Shown piece by piece: positions 20,507 through 30,400 of a stretch of DNA of 64,000 nt. Every line of letters starts with the position of its first letter. Position 1 is the stretch's first letter. The notes beneath the pieces are model-generated. The model saw only the letters and a program-made list of their open reading frames with translations, did not search any database and had not been told where the DNA came from. The stretch comes from Oryzias latipes (Eukaryota; Chordata; Actinopteri; Beloniformes; Adrianichthyidae), in assembly GCF_002234675.1 (NCBI RefSeq), contig NC_019859.2, positions 17,516,311 to 17,580,310 of the forward strand, written 5' to 3'. The translations under genes were made by a program, and so were the position numbers.

Positions 20507-22385
20507 ATGGTATCAGAAGAAAAAAGCTCTACAAAACATTTGTTGCCCTCCCTAAAGTGTTTTGTTTTTAATCTGAACACATATTTGGGAGTGTTCCGGT
20601 TCTGGGTTACACAACAGGACATGTGGCGTGCCTCTCTGCGAATACAACTATCTTCAAATTACTTAAAAAGTTGATTTTTCTCCAAAAAAGAATACGAAGA
20701 CCTCAAAAAGTCTCTTGACATTATTCAAGAAACGCTGAAAAGTTTATGGATCAAGTGTCGGCTAAGCTAACGCCACTTTGGGATATGATGGAAGAGTTCC
20801 GAAGATTTCGGGCTCAAAACGAGCAGCGAGAAAACCGGGTCGAGATTCTGGAGAAAAGACTGGACGATGTGGAACAGCAAGTAAGGATGAATAATGTCCT
20901 TCTCACTGGAGTACCAATCAAGCCTCGAGCGAAGCTGAATACAGCTGGAGCTAGCACTGCTAATGCTAGCGCTAGCGTAGCTAGCAGTGCTAATACGGAG
21001 ATCGGTGCAGAGTCTCTGGTGCAGCAAATACATTCATTTCTCACATCTAAAGGAATTTCCCTGGATCTCAATACCATCGAGACCTGCCACCTGCTCCCCA
21101 GGATAAAGGAGACGGATAAACCAGCGATCCTCATCAGGTTTGTGAATCACAAACACAAGCTAGCTTTGATGAATCAACGCAAAAATCTCAGAGGATCTGC
21201 TGTTTATCTGAACGACTATCTGACTAGAAGGAATGCTGCAATCTCAAAACATGCACGGCTTCTCAGGAAGCGTAAGCAGATTGAGAACACTTGGGTTAAA
21301 GGCTGCAGGATTTACGTCAAACCACTCGGTCCACTGGACCGGGCCAAGGTTGTGGTTGTGAACATCATGAAGGACTTTGAGAAGTGCTTGATTACGGTTG
21401 TCTGAAACAACGTGGAGTAATAAATCAAAGAGCCAAATAATTTCAAGAAATATGACGCCTGGATTCCTCACTTTCTCCATACGTCTGACGTCACCTGAAT
21501 AACAGCAGAGTTCTGACCTGCAGACAACTTGACCTCAACTTTCACCGCAGCTGATATCAGCTGAAGGATATGGACCTGAATCTAATGTCTGCAGACATAG
21601 CATCGAAGAGAAATGTAAACTGTTTAAACCCAGAAGATCGGCTGTTATCAATAAAAGAAGAAATGCCAACCTTGGACAATTCGACAGTTTATGGACCCTT
21701 TTTATTTTTTCCCCTACAGCATTACTTTATTATAAAAAAAAATAAAAAAAAACAAAAAAATATATAAAAAGAGTAAAACAAATGATTAATCACTTTTGAA
21801 AATTGTTAAATTGATTGACTTTTGATATTACTTCACTAGCTCCTAAAATTGATAAATTGATTCAAAAATCTTTCCTAATGTAGCATAACTTTGCACGTTT
21901 TTAACTTTTGATACTTGATGAAATTTTGCTATGAAATTTCCTGAAACAGTGTTGTGTCTATTTTACTGATATAGTATTATGTTTTAAAGCATATGAATGA
22001 CTTTTAAAAGTAACATAATTTGCATATATTTCAGATGACTGATCTGCATTTGTCATGTTGATTTCTAAAATAGTTATTTTTGACGTAGTACTTAAGTAAT
22101 TCATCTTTGGCATGTGCTTTATTGATACCTTATGATTGTTAATTCTGTCTGATAAAACCTAGGAACCGGATATTGATAAATCATGTAATAAAATGGTTAT
22201 AGTATAACGGGGTGGGATTATATAAGTTCGCTTCCTTCCACTCCCTTTCAAGCAATATTTATTAATTATGTTTAATTATCCTAAGTTTGATTAGTTATTG
22301 TATGAATGTATAACTGATGATTATATTGCTTTTGTGTATTACTTCTATTTGATTGCTTGAAATAAACCATTTCAAATCAAAATAT
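20507..22385 (+). mobile_element. ORF1-only L1-like LINE, copy 1
   Basis: Begins right after the Harbinger TIR and ends in a TGAAATAAACCATTTCAAATC tail with AATAAA at 22361. It has an ORF1 (20746-21405) followed by about 1 kb of AT-rich sequence without any endonuclease or RT homology. The layout resembles mammalian HAL1 half-LINEs. The 5' end could be cut by the Harbinger. Confidence 0.65.
20746..21405 (+). CDS. L1-like ORF1 RNA-binding protein
   Basis: A 219-aa open frame: a coiled-coil-prone N-terminus (about residues 8-50), an RRM-type start QQVRMNNVLLTGVP like the RRNNLRIxGVP motif of L1 ORF1p, an Ala/Ser-rich insert (about 66-86), then a C-terminal part with SAVYLNDYLTRRNAAISKHA and WVKGCRIYVKP typical of the ORF1 C-terminal domain. 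ORF1p coats LINE RNA as trimers and acts as a chaperone. Upstream sequence 20690-20745 reads a compatible helix (EYEDLKKSLDIIQETLK) in another frame, so the original N-terminus is probably frameshifted. Copy 2 carries an extra frameshift. Confidence 0.75.
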   Translation: MDQVSAKLTPLWDMMEEFRRFRAQNEQRENRVEILEKRLDDVEQQVRMNNVLLTGVPIKPRAKLNTAGASTANASASVASSANTEIGAESLVQQIHSFLTSKGISLDLNTIETCHLLPRIKETDKPAILIRFVNHKHKLALMNQRKNLRGSAVYLNDYLTRRNAAISKHARLLRKRKQIENTWVKGCRIYVKPLGPLDRAKVVVVNIMKDFEKCLITVV

Positions 22386-22599
22386 TTGGCGAACATTAAA
22401 GCCATTTTTAAGCAGCCAGAAATGCCTTCTCAAATTCTCTGAAATTCACAGACTTTTACCCATAATCCTTTCATCAATCCCTTTCCAAGAAAAGACTGGT
22501 TAATGCTAGACGTGTCAGGTTTTAGACACAAATAGTTGTATTTCTTTACAGTCATCAAGGCGCTAATGGGAGTTCCTTGTTTGTCTTCTGTTGCTGCAG
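22386..22599. other. uso1 intron end with acceptor
   Basis: Intron-like sequence ending in a pyrimidine-rich tract and the acceptor GTCTTCTGTTGCTGCAG (22583-22599). Counterpart ends at 54614. Confidence 0.45.
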
Positions 22600-22611
22600 G
22601 AGCTGGAGGCT
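22600..22611 (+). pseudogene. uso1: uso1 eighth-exon stub, copy 1
   Basis: Four codons, GAG CTG GAG GCT (ELEA), follow a good acceptor in phase 0. The previous exon ends in phase 0 with TELLQ, so the join TELLQ-ELEA lines up with human USO1 AELKQ-ELAT. The sequence then becomes unrelated and hits TAA at 22621-22623. The exon appears cut by a mobile-element junction. The same stub is at 54615-54626. Confidence 0.5.
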
Positions 22612-23346
22612 ATTTTTGTTTAAAAGGAGAAATTGTTTTTTTTGTCGATAAAGTTCAAGTTTTTTCAAGAGCCCTCCCCAACCTGTGCGGCGCGTAGCGG
22701 AGAGATAGGCCTGTTTAGGGCAGAGACAGCAAGCACGCGCAGCAAAGTAGCCATTAGCTGAAAAACTACGGTGAAAAACTAAAATAACGGTGCAAACCTG
22801 TTGTCTAGCTAGACCGGAAGAGGGGTGTGAGCCAAATAAGATTTTATGCCATTACGAGACGAGTTTTGGTGAGTTTTGTTTTGTATTTTGCCTACTTTTG
22901 TGGCGTGGGTTTTGCCGTGATGAGGCGAGCCCAGTTGAGACCAATTTAAGTTGTGAAAAGACGACAAAACAGTACTTTTGAGTTATTTATAATTTTTTTT
23001 TGACACTTCGAAACATGAATGTATTTTATTTGATGTATTTTGGGTATATTTTGTGTGAAAAGAAGCTAATTTTGCAAGTAGAGTTGGATGTATGAAAAAG
23101 AAAAAAGAGCAGCCGCCATTTTAAGTTCTAAAGAGTCACGTAGCCTTCTAGTGCGGCTCCGCTTTCATTTTGGAGTGGTTTTATTTTGCATATGGACTAA
23201 AATTATTTTTATGGCCTGTCCTGCAGGCCAGGTTTTTGATTCCCCCCCGAGAGTAATTGGGAGATGGTTCCGGACCGGATCGTTCTGGACTTCTCCTGAT
23301 CCATGGATGGCGAGCCTACCCAAGGAGCACAATAATCCGGACTGGC

Positions 23347-24054
23347 TGTAGAGCATCACGTGGTCCTTTACTTTTCCTCACTACTACAAAATCTCTGCCA
23401 AGGTCGCGGTAGGAGATTGAACACTAACTGTGGATCCAATACACTTTAAAGGAGCACTACCAAAAACTGGATACATCTGCTAACAAACTTTAAAGGGTTT
23501 TGCTAAGCAATTGGACATTTAGAAAAACAGTTCTTTGTTTGCTTTGCATATTGAATTGTCTTTTGTTTGATATCTGATATTTTGTAACTTTAAAGGATAC
23601 TTTTGGTGTAAATTTAAAGTGACAAAACTGATTTTAAAAAAAAGTGAAAAGGGTAAATACAGTGAACTCAAAAGAAAGCTTAAAACTAAATTTAAGTTAA
23701 ATAAATTTAGTTCTGTAACTAAAATCCCTTTAAACTAAATGACCGGTCATCTTTAATTAAAATAGATTGAAACTGAAATTAACTTGAACAAAACCTTTTA
23801 TTTGAACTTTAACTGAAAAAGTAAAGGAACAAAACAACATAAAGGGTGTTTAAGAGGTGTCTTAACATTACTTAAGAACCATATTTGTATGTTTATTGTT
23901 GTTTGTCAATTGTTCAGTAAACTGCCGGCTTTTTCTTTTCCATTCTACCTTTTATATTGATTCTTGGCTCTTTTATTCAATACACACCACTCCGTGCGAA
24001 CCTATATCTGGTCCAGTAGCTTGACTACCTCTGCCTAATAGCATAGGTGCTACA
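23347..24054 (+). repeat. Candidate 5' LTR
   Basis: Begins TGTAG and ends CTACA six bases before the primer-binding site, with AATAAA near 23699. The right boundary is well supported by the PBS. The left boundary rests only on the 5-bp inverted match. The 3' LTR is missing, so it cannot be confirmed by alignment inside the window. Confidence 0.45.
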
Positions 24055-24060
24055 AATACT

Positions 24061-24078
24061 TGGCGAGCCAGCCAGGAG
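24061..24078 (+). promoter_or_regulatory. tRNA-Arg primer-binding site
   Basis: TGGCGAGCCAGCCAGGAG is the exact reverse complement of the last 18 nt of vertebrate tRNA-Arg(ACG) including CCA (tRNA recalled from memory). It sits six nt after the LTR end and would prime minus-strand DNA synthesis. Confidence 0.8.
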
Positions 24079-24130
24079 TGGTTCGTATATAATTTTCAGA
24101 GCTCAAATTTGACTAAGAACTGAACAAAAA

Positions 24131-25717
24131 ATGGAAGCCGTGCAACGAAGTAATGTTAAGATGCCAAACTCACTTCTTATTACTGGTTTAACTGACACTG
24201 AATCTGATGAAGAGCTTTTTGACTTCCTCAAACAATATGGGTCCATTCAGACAATGGTACCTGTAGATCCCCCGTGTCCAGAAAAGGGCAAGCAGTCCTT
24301 TCTTGAGTACGCGTCCAGTGCACCAGTGCAGGCATTATCTAGCTTACTGCCATACAGATTCTCACCCAAGAACAAACCTGACATACTTTACCTTGTCGAG
24401 GCATTAAGCTCAGTTTACAGCCCCGTAGTTAGCAAGGCAGCTACTCAGACTTACCTGACTGAACTGAGAGACATTGCAAGACTGATAGGTAAAGACTTTG
24501 CAGACTTACTAGACGAACTTTCCTCTACAAGCCAAGTAGTTAACCCTGACGAAAATGACTCAGGTGACCGCCAGGACTCACCCCAAGTCCCTGACACGAA
24601 TGCTCCTCTCAGTCCTCTGCAAGAGAACCCACCAACTCTTGAACCAGTCCACCCACTGATCCAAGCTCCAGTTGAGAATCCCCCACAAGTGCAGGTCAAT
24701 GTTAAGACACCCACTCTCAAACCTTCTGAAGTAAACCCACCAGAGCTTCAGAAAGTAATAGTGGAACATGTGCTGAGAACTGAAGACTTCAATGCTCAGA
24801 TGAACACTCCTTTCAGATTGAGACCCTTTTCAGGGCGCTGTCCCCACCCAAACAACGAAGTCGACTATGAGAGCTGGCGCTCGAGTGTGGAACTCCTTTT
24901 AAAAGACCCCAGACAGCCTGATTCATGCAAATCCAGGAGGCTCTTGGAAAGTCTCTCTTCACCTGCTGTCGATCTGGTAAAGCACATACCTACCGAATCA
25001 CCTCCTTCCACCTACTTGAAAATACTCGACTCTGCCTTCGGTACGGTTGAAGATGGAGACGACCTCTTTGCCAAATACTTGAACACTGTGCAGAATAATG
25101 GTGAGGCACCATCGTCTTACCTCCAGCGTCTTCAAGTCATGCTGAACACCACGTTCATAAGAGGTGGTGTTCCTGCTGGTGAACTGGACAAGCAGAAAAG
25201 GCAAATTCCACCTAACTTTTCCGAACTTCTTCTCATGCTCCGGACTGCTGAGAAACAGCACTTGAATACAACAAAACCAAAAGTGTTTTCCAACTACCAA
25301 GGCGCTCAGTCCCAAAGTCCAGAGCGAGATACATCAAAAACTGTTGACCCCCTTTCTGAAATACAAGACCTCAAGAAGCAGATCGCCAATCTGCAGTCCC
25401 ATCTTGCATCTCTAAAGAACAAAAAAGACTCAAACAGTAAAGTAAAGTCAAAATCCACAAACTCGACCAAGACAAAAGTCCCCCCTGAAAGCCTTAAAAC
25501 TCCAAAGCCACAGCCTTCAGAACAAAAATCAGAACCTCATCCAAGAAATCGTCCAAAGCCCTGGTACTGCTTCAGATGTGGGGAGGACGGGCACATCAAG
25601 CCCCAGTGTGAAAATGAGCCAAACTCTCCCCTAGTTGCTGAAAAAAAGAAACTCTTAAGAGATAAGCAGATAGCATGGGACAAAGTGAATGGACAAGAAC
25701 CTACTTTTTTAAACTAA
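24131..25717 (+). CDS. Ty3/gypsy Gag, PNMA-like
   Basis: 528 aa from ATG 24131. Residues about 13-65 (SLLITGLTDTESDEELFDFL, ending QSFLEYAS) have the RRM-like pattern seen at the N-terminus of PNMA proteins. About 155-215 is a Pro-rich linker. About 235-385 is the capsid (FRLRPFSG, DYESWRSSVELLLKDP, FGTVEDGDDLFAKYLNTVQ). Then comes a Lys-rich basic region, and a CFRCGEDGHIKPQC zinc knuckle lies near 477-490. The step from ELDKQ to KRQIPPNFSELL looks like an in-frame loss in the capsid C-domain (inference). The frame ends at TAA 25715-25717 right after a slippery heptamer, so pol would be made by -1 frameshifting. Such Gags are the source of domesticated PNMA/ZCCHC genes. This one lies in a retroelement setting, not a host gene. 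Confidence 0.85.
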   Translation: MEAVQRSNVKMPNSLLITGLTDTESDEELFDFLKQYGSIQTMVPVDPPCPEKGKQSFLEYASSAPVQALSSLLPYRFSPKNKPDILYLVEALSSVYSPVVSKAATQTYLTELRDIARLIGKDFADLLDELSSTSQVVNPDENDSGDRQDSPQVPDTNAPLSPLQENPPTLEPVHPLIQAPVENPPQVQVNVKTPTLKPSEVNPPELQKVIVEHVLRTEDFNAQMNTPFRLRPFSGRCPHPNNEVDYESWRSSVELLLKDPRQPDSCKSRRLLESLSSPAVDLVKHIPTESPPSTYLKILDSAFGTVEDGDDLFAKYLNTVQNNGEAPSSYLQRLQVMLNTTFIRGGVPAGELDKQKRQIPPNFSELLLMLRTAEKQHLNTTKPKVFSNYQGAQSQSPERDTSKTVDPLSEIQDLKKQIANLQSHLASLKNKKDSNSKVKSKSTNSTKTKVPPESLKTPKPQPSEQKSEPHPRNRPKPWYCFRCGEDGHIKPQCENEPNSPLVAEKKKLLRDKQIAWDKVNGQEPTFLN

Positions 25718-25748
25718 AGAGGGCTCCAGTTGTGGGACAAATTGGAGC
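25708..25748 (+). promoter_or_regulatory. Predicted -1 frameshift signal (TTTAAAC + stem-loop)
   Basis: The heptamer T TTA AAC (25708-25714) lies in gag phase and is followed at once by TAA. An 8-nt spacer (25715-25722) precedes a 9-bp stem, GCTCCAGTT (25723-25731) with AATTGGAGC (25740-25748, one G-U pair), around an 8-nt loop. The -1 frame continues into pol (KLKRAPVVGQIGA). I found no good second stem for a pseudoknot. Confidence 0.75.
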
Positions 25749-25890
25749 TGAACCAAAGACAAAGAAAAAGAAACGCGTCTTGAACTTCCACACACAAGCT
25801 GAAATGTCACTTTCTCTTCCAAAAGGTCTTGTTGGAGCACTGCCCAACAAGACTGCCCAAGTAGCCATTGACGATCAAGTGTGCAGCTGT
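25715..25890 (+). pseudogene. Start of Ty3 pol (protease edge), truncated
   Basis: In the -1 frame relative to gag this reads on through EMSLSLPKGLVGALPNKTA and AIDDQVCSC, the stretch that precedes the Asp protease in related elements. Before the D(T/S)G motif it breaks into the T-rich repeat at ~25891. No active site remains. Confidence 0.7.
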
Positions 25891-26280
25891 CAATTTTTTT
25901 TTCAAATTCAACAACAAAGATTTTTTTTTCCAATTTCTTTTTTTCAACTTTAACGACAAACAAAGATTTGTTTTTCAAATGTTTTTTTTCAAATTCAACA
26001 ACAAACAAACAACAACAAAGATTTTTTTCTTAACATTTTTTTCCAATTTCAATAACAAAGATTTGTTTTGTTTTTTCAAAACAATTTTTTTTTCAAATTC
26101 AACAACAAACGAACAACAAAGATTTTTTTCTTTACATTTTTTTCCGGTTTCAACAACAAAGTTTTTTTTTGTTTTTTCAAAAATAAAAATTTTAATTTCA
26201 ACAAAATGTTTGTTTTTTAAAAACATTTTTTTTTTCAAATTCAACAACAAAGATTTTTTTTTGTCCAATTTTTTTCTTAA
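25891..26280. repeat. Degenerate T-rich / CAACAACAAAG repeat
   Basis: About eight imperfect units of poly-T, then CAAATTCAACAACAAA and GATTTTTT, with internal shuffling. The apparent Phe/Asn/Lys-rich open frames on both strands are by-products of the composition. Confidence 0.8.
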
Positions 26281-26479
26281 AGCGGGCTGTGTATTCAAAT
26301 CGGCGGCGCCTCTCCTTGTCGGTTGTCGCTAAGGCCAGGAGCCTTCGAAGGAGAGCCTGACGACAGAATAAAATCAACAAATGACTTCACAAGGAAAAAC
26401 TGGAAACAATCTGCGTGTATAAAATTGTTTAAATAAAAAAATGACTAGAATTTTTTTGGGGCTTCACACAAAGCATTTC
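26281..26479. repeat. Fragment of Y-unit sequence
   Basis: GGCGGCGCCTCTCCT, then CTGACGACAGAATAAAA and TTCACAAGGAAAAACT, match the middle of Y units (for example 1953-2120) with several differences. A displaced, older piece of the array unit. Confidence 0.7.
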
Positions 26480-27021
26480 CATTGTATTGATTTCTATCAT
26501 TCAATTCAAACTTACAGGAAAAAAGTTTCCAATGAGATTATGTTTCCATTATCATTCATAATATGTAATAATGACCAAATACCATTATCGATCTAATTTT
26601 TGTAAAAATGTTGATTTGTTCCTACATAAATTATACCGGCAGCTCCATATGGGAGTGTTATGTGGACTAAAGTTATGTTTGAATATGAGTTTGCCGTACA
26701 GTAACACCTGCTGATGAGAAGTAGAAAGTTTAATAGGAAGTTTTCTGTAATCAAAATCACATTTTAGAAGGAACTCAGTGCCCCCTAGATGAGAGAAAAT
26801 GTTGGAACAAATAAGAAACCAAATATTTATTTCATTTTGCAGAAAGACCTAAGTCAGTTTATCTTAATCATACCATCCAAACTTTCAAAGACTATTAAGT
26901 CCACCTTCACTGTAATCCTGAATTATTGTTCCTTTTTTAATATAATGAGTTTTGTTTTTCCAGATGAAGTTAAAATTGGCCTGGTTTATTGCTTCCCTTG
27001 CAGATTTAGGAATTGGGAGTA
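26480..27021 (-). mobile_element. Inverted fragment of the L1-like LINE
   Basis: Reverse complement of the ORF2 3' half at about 9840-10270 / 41210-41730 (for example CCTGGTTTATTGCTTCCCTT, GCCGTACAGTAACACCTGCT). It keeps the ~105-bp part that LINE copy 1 has lost, so that absence is a deletion in copy 1. Confidence 0.8.
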
Positions 27022-27403
27022 GAACTGTGACTGTGTCTGCGCGTTGCGTCTTGTGTAGGACTAGGAGAAAGAAGCGCGCACACGTGTGTTGGGGGGTGCG
27101 TGTTGATTCTTCTGCCCTCTGGCTGCATGTGAGGCTTCGCCTGTGCTCTCTGGTACAGACATCTTCCCAGAATATTAGATATTGCCCAGTAATAAACAGA
27201 CTGCAGACACTTTGTCACCTCTCCGGTAGTCGTGAAGCCTGACACCCATGAAGAACGCGGGGCAGGAGGCTCCGCCGTTGTTTATTCAGACACGTAACTT
27301 TGCTGCAAACAAAATAGTTCCCAACAAGAAAATGTAGTGATATTCATGGAAATCTAACAGCGTGTGTTCATGTTTGGTGTTACAGAGTGACTGAGATCAG
27401 TAA
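27022..27403. other. Unassigned sequence before array 2
   Basis: No gene seen. CCAGTAATAAACAGACTGCAG (27187-27207) resembles an LTR polyadenylation region, but no matching ends were found. An 18-nt C run at 27404-27421 marks entry into the array, where other Y units have about 6 C. Confidence 0.35.
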
Positions 27404-30400
27404 TCCCCCCCCCCCCCCCCCCAACACAAAATCCTCCGTTGGGCGGCCGTGTCGCGCACTCAAGAATGCACGCAGCTTGTAATGGAAATGAATACAATGG
27501 AAATGAATAATTAGAACGCAGCAAATATGTCGTATTTCCTCGCAAGACACAAACTTATGTAGAATGAGGACATGTGTGTTTCTGAAACAGCGCACGTGCC
27601 GCGTGCTTCTCTGAGACAGTGACAGCCGCGGGCGCGCGCAGGCGGGTGCGACGAGGAGAGAAGAAGAGTGATAAAAGGTTTCCCATATAGAAACCATGGA
27701 AGCGATTATGTAGCATATATAAAAAGCAAAGTCAAAACCAGAAATGCTTTTTAATTTTCAAAATGAAGCTGCATTTTTTGACTCAAAAATAAAATGAAAA
27801 AGCAATATTTCAAAATGCTTTTTCATTTCTTTCCTCAACACAGCTTATTCTGTCACTTAATTAAAATTAAAATGAAAATGTTATTTGACATTTCATTTTC
27901 AAGACGTTCTCTGGTAAATGTGTAGCATAATTCATTTAGAAATGTCTAATTTGACAGTTAAAATGGACCTCATTTTGATGACCTCATCACCGCGTTGATG
28001 CGGTTATCGTCACAGCCCTAGATCTAACATAACTTTTTTAAGCAAAAAATGACAAATGTTTCTATTCAAAAAAATGAAAAATGTTTCTATTCGTACATAA
28101 ACTCAATTAAAAAGGTGTTCAAATCAGAAATATACATTTCTAATTATTACTGAAACGTCCACATGCAAATTGTTTTTTAAAAATGAGACAAAAATGTGTT
28201 TTTGAGTAAATAATAGGAATTCGTTGATTTGAAAAACCTAGTTTTTCTATTTTTTTCAAATGTGTAATAATTACTGGTGATGGTTCTCTCATGCGTTTAT
28301 TAATAAATTGTATGAGTATTTGGCAAAAACCTTAAGTTGGTTTCAGGCTTGAAGTATCCAGTAGAAACAAGAAAATCTATCGTTTTTTGACTTAAATAAA
28401 ATGTTGATTTCTTTAAATGAGCTAATAATATCATAAAAGAGAACAAAAACTGTAGGTCAATCCTTTCTTTGAATTATTATTTAATTATTTTCTATTTTGT
28501 TTTGTTTTGTTTTTGGATTTCTTTTTTTTAATGCACATTTGATTGAAAAATAACATCACCGACTCATCTGTTCACACACAACAAGCAGGAGTCAAACTTA
28601 CAATTTTAGTTGGAACCGTAAATTCTCAGGAGGCGGCGCCTCTCCTCCTCGTTCCGCGCCAATGGGAGCAGCCTCCTCAGAAGAACCTGACGACAGAATA
28701 AAAAACAATATTTGACTTCACAAGGAAAAACTTCAGACAATCTGCGTGTATAAAATTGTTTAAATAAGAAAATGACGTGAAATTTTAAACGTTGGGCCTA
28801 CACAAAGCATTTCTACATAGGTCAGTGTAATAGACGGGAAAAGTTTAATGATGAAAACTCTAAAAAGGCTAAAATGTGTCTGTTTTCATTTGAAATCAAT
28901 TTTAAAAGAGTATTTGTAACTATAAATTGTACTTCTTTGAAAAAAAATCGTGGAGAAATGAGGTGTGTCGTATGTGAGAAAGATGACATGTTTTTGAGCA
29001 AACACTTCCAACTCACCTGATTTTCCCACGCGATTCTTTGGTCGCGCCTCGCCCGAAGTATGGCGGAGTGCCAGACTAGGGGCCTGGGGACAGGGTTGGG
29101 GGCAGGTTGGGGGTTCCTTGGAGGGGGTGGGGGTGGGGGTTATCTTCCTGGGGGGTGGGGGTGGTGGGGGGATTTTGATGTTCCATTTCTTTCTGTTATT
29201 CTGCAAAAATGCATGAAACGGTTAACGTTGAAGTATCTACAAGCTGAGTGGTTAGCTTACATTTTATTGTACAATGGGCAAAGAAAAAAAACACTGAAAG
29301 CATATTTATCTAACAAACAATGTATCTAACTATAGTTTGTTTCCACACACAACAAATTGTAATATCAAGACAAATGTCTCACCTTGACGGGGTTCTCTTC
29401 TGTGATTTGCGTCCGTTAGTTTGAAAAGAAAACAAATATATTGTTAGCATTGTCGTTATTAATTGTAACTATGGATGTCACATCCAGCAAAATTATATCT
29501 ATTGTAATGATCCGGCCGGACCGTCACTTTAGTGGGGTAGCGAAAGCCAACTGCTCATTTGGATGGCTTCGTTGGAGAGCTGTCCGTGCCCCATACACCG
29601 CACGACCCCGGACAGTCTCAAGCAGAATAAACAGGAGGAGAGACAATGTTAGCTTTTAAGCAACAAGCAGTAAGCAGTAAGCAGTAATACCCCCCAACAC
29701 AAAATCCTCCGGCGGGCGGCCGTGTCGCGCACTCAAGAATGCACGCAGCTTGTAATGGAAATGAATACAATGGAAATGAATAATTAGAACGCAGCAAATT
29801 TGTCGTATTTCCTCGCAAGACACAAACTTATGTAGAATGAGGACATGTGTGTTTCTGAAACAGCGCACGTGCCGCGTGCTTCTGAGACAGTGACAGCCGC
29901 GGGCGCGCGCAGGCGGGTGCGACGAGGAGAGAAGAAGAGTGATAAAAGGTTTCCCATATAGAAACTATGGAAGCGATTATGTAGCATATATAAAAAGCAA
30001 AGTCAAAACCAGAAATGCTTTTTAATTTTCAAAATGAAGCTGCATTTTTTGACTCAAAAATAAAATGAAAAAGCAATATTTCAAAATGCTTTTTCATTTC
30101 TTTCCTCAACACAGCTTATTCTGTCACTTAATTAAAATTAAAATGAAAATGGTATTTGACATTTCATTTTCAAGACGTTCTCTGGTAAATGTGTAGCATA
30201 ATTTATTTAGAAATGTCTAATTTGACAGTTAAAATGGACCTCATTTTGATGACCTCATCACCGCATTGATGCGGTTATCGTCACAGCCCTAGATCTAACA
30301 TAACTTTTTTAAGCAAAAAATGACAAATGTTTCTATTCAAAAAAATGAAAAATGTTTCTATTTGTACATAAACTCAATTAAAAAGGTGTTCAAATCAGAA

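Larger units (their letters stand above)
3353..22984 (+). repeat. Segmental duplication, copy 1
   Basis: This block recurs in the same order and orientation at 33879-54999, offset by about 30.5-31.5 kb. Identity by eye is about 99% (for example about 7 differences over 21000-22980), broken by discrete indels. Matching sequence ends at the GAGTT at 22980-22984, where copy 2 carries a Ty3 LTR instead. Differences specific to copy 1: no TTAA MITE, a long GTGA minisatellite at 15914-16260, a ~0.87-kb deletion in the second Harbinger, and ~370-bp and ~105-bp deletions in the LINE. Confidence 0.9.
22612..25890 (+). mobile_element. Truncated Ty3/gypsy element with PNMA-like gag
   Basis: Parts in order: LTR 3' end at ~24054 (GGTGCTACA), tRNA-Arg primer-binding site 24061-24078, gag 24131-25717, a -1 frameshift signal, and the first ~60 codons of pol. 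The LTR start is uncertain. TGTAGAGC at 23347 would give a 708-bp LTR with TGTAG/CTACA ends. Alternatively the LTR runs back toward the uso1 stub. Pol is cut at ~25890 by T-rich repeats, so the element cannot be autonomous. Copy 2 of this element lies beyond 55000, separated by another Ty3 insertion. Confidence 0.75.

Noticed and set aside
24131-25717. Domesticated PNMA host gene
   Set aside because: An LTR end and PBS upstream and a frameshift into pol downstream show it is still part of a retroelement.
25868-26380. Phe/Asn/Lys-rich frames on both strands
   Set aside because: Compositional by-products of the T-rich repeat.
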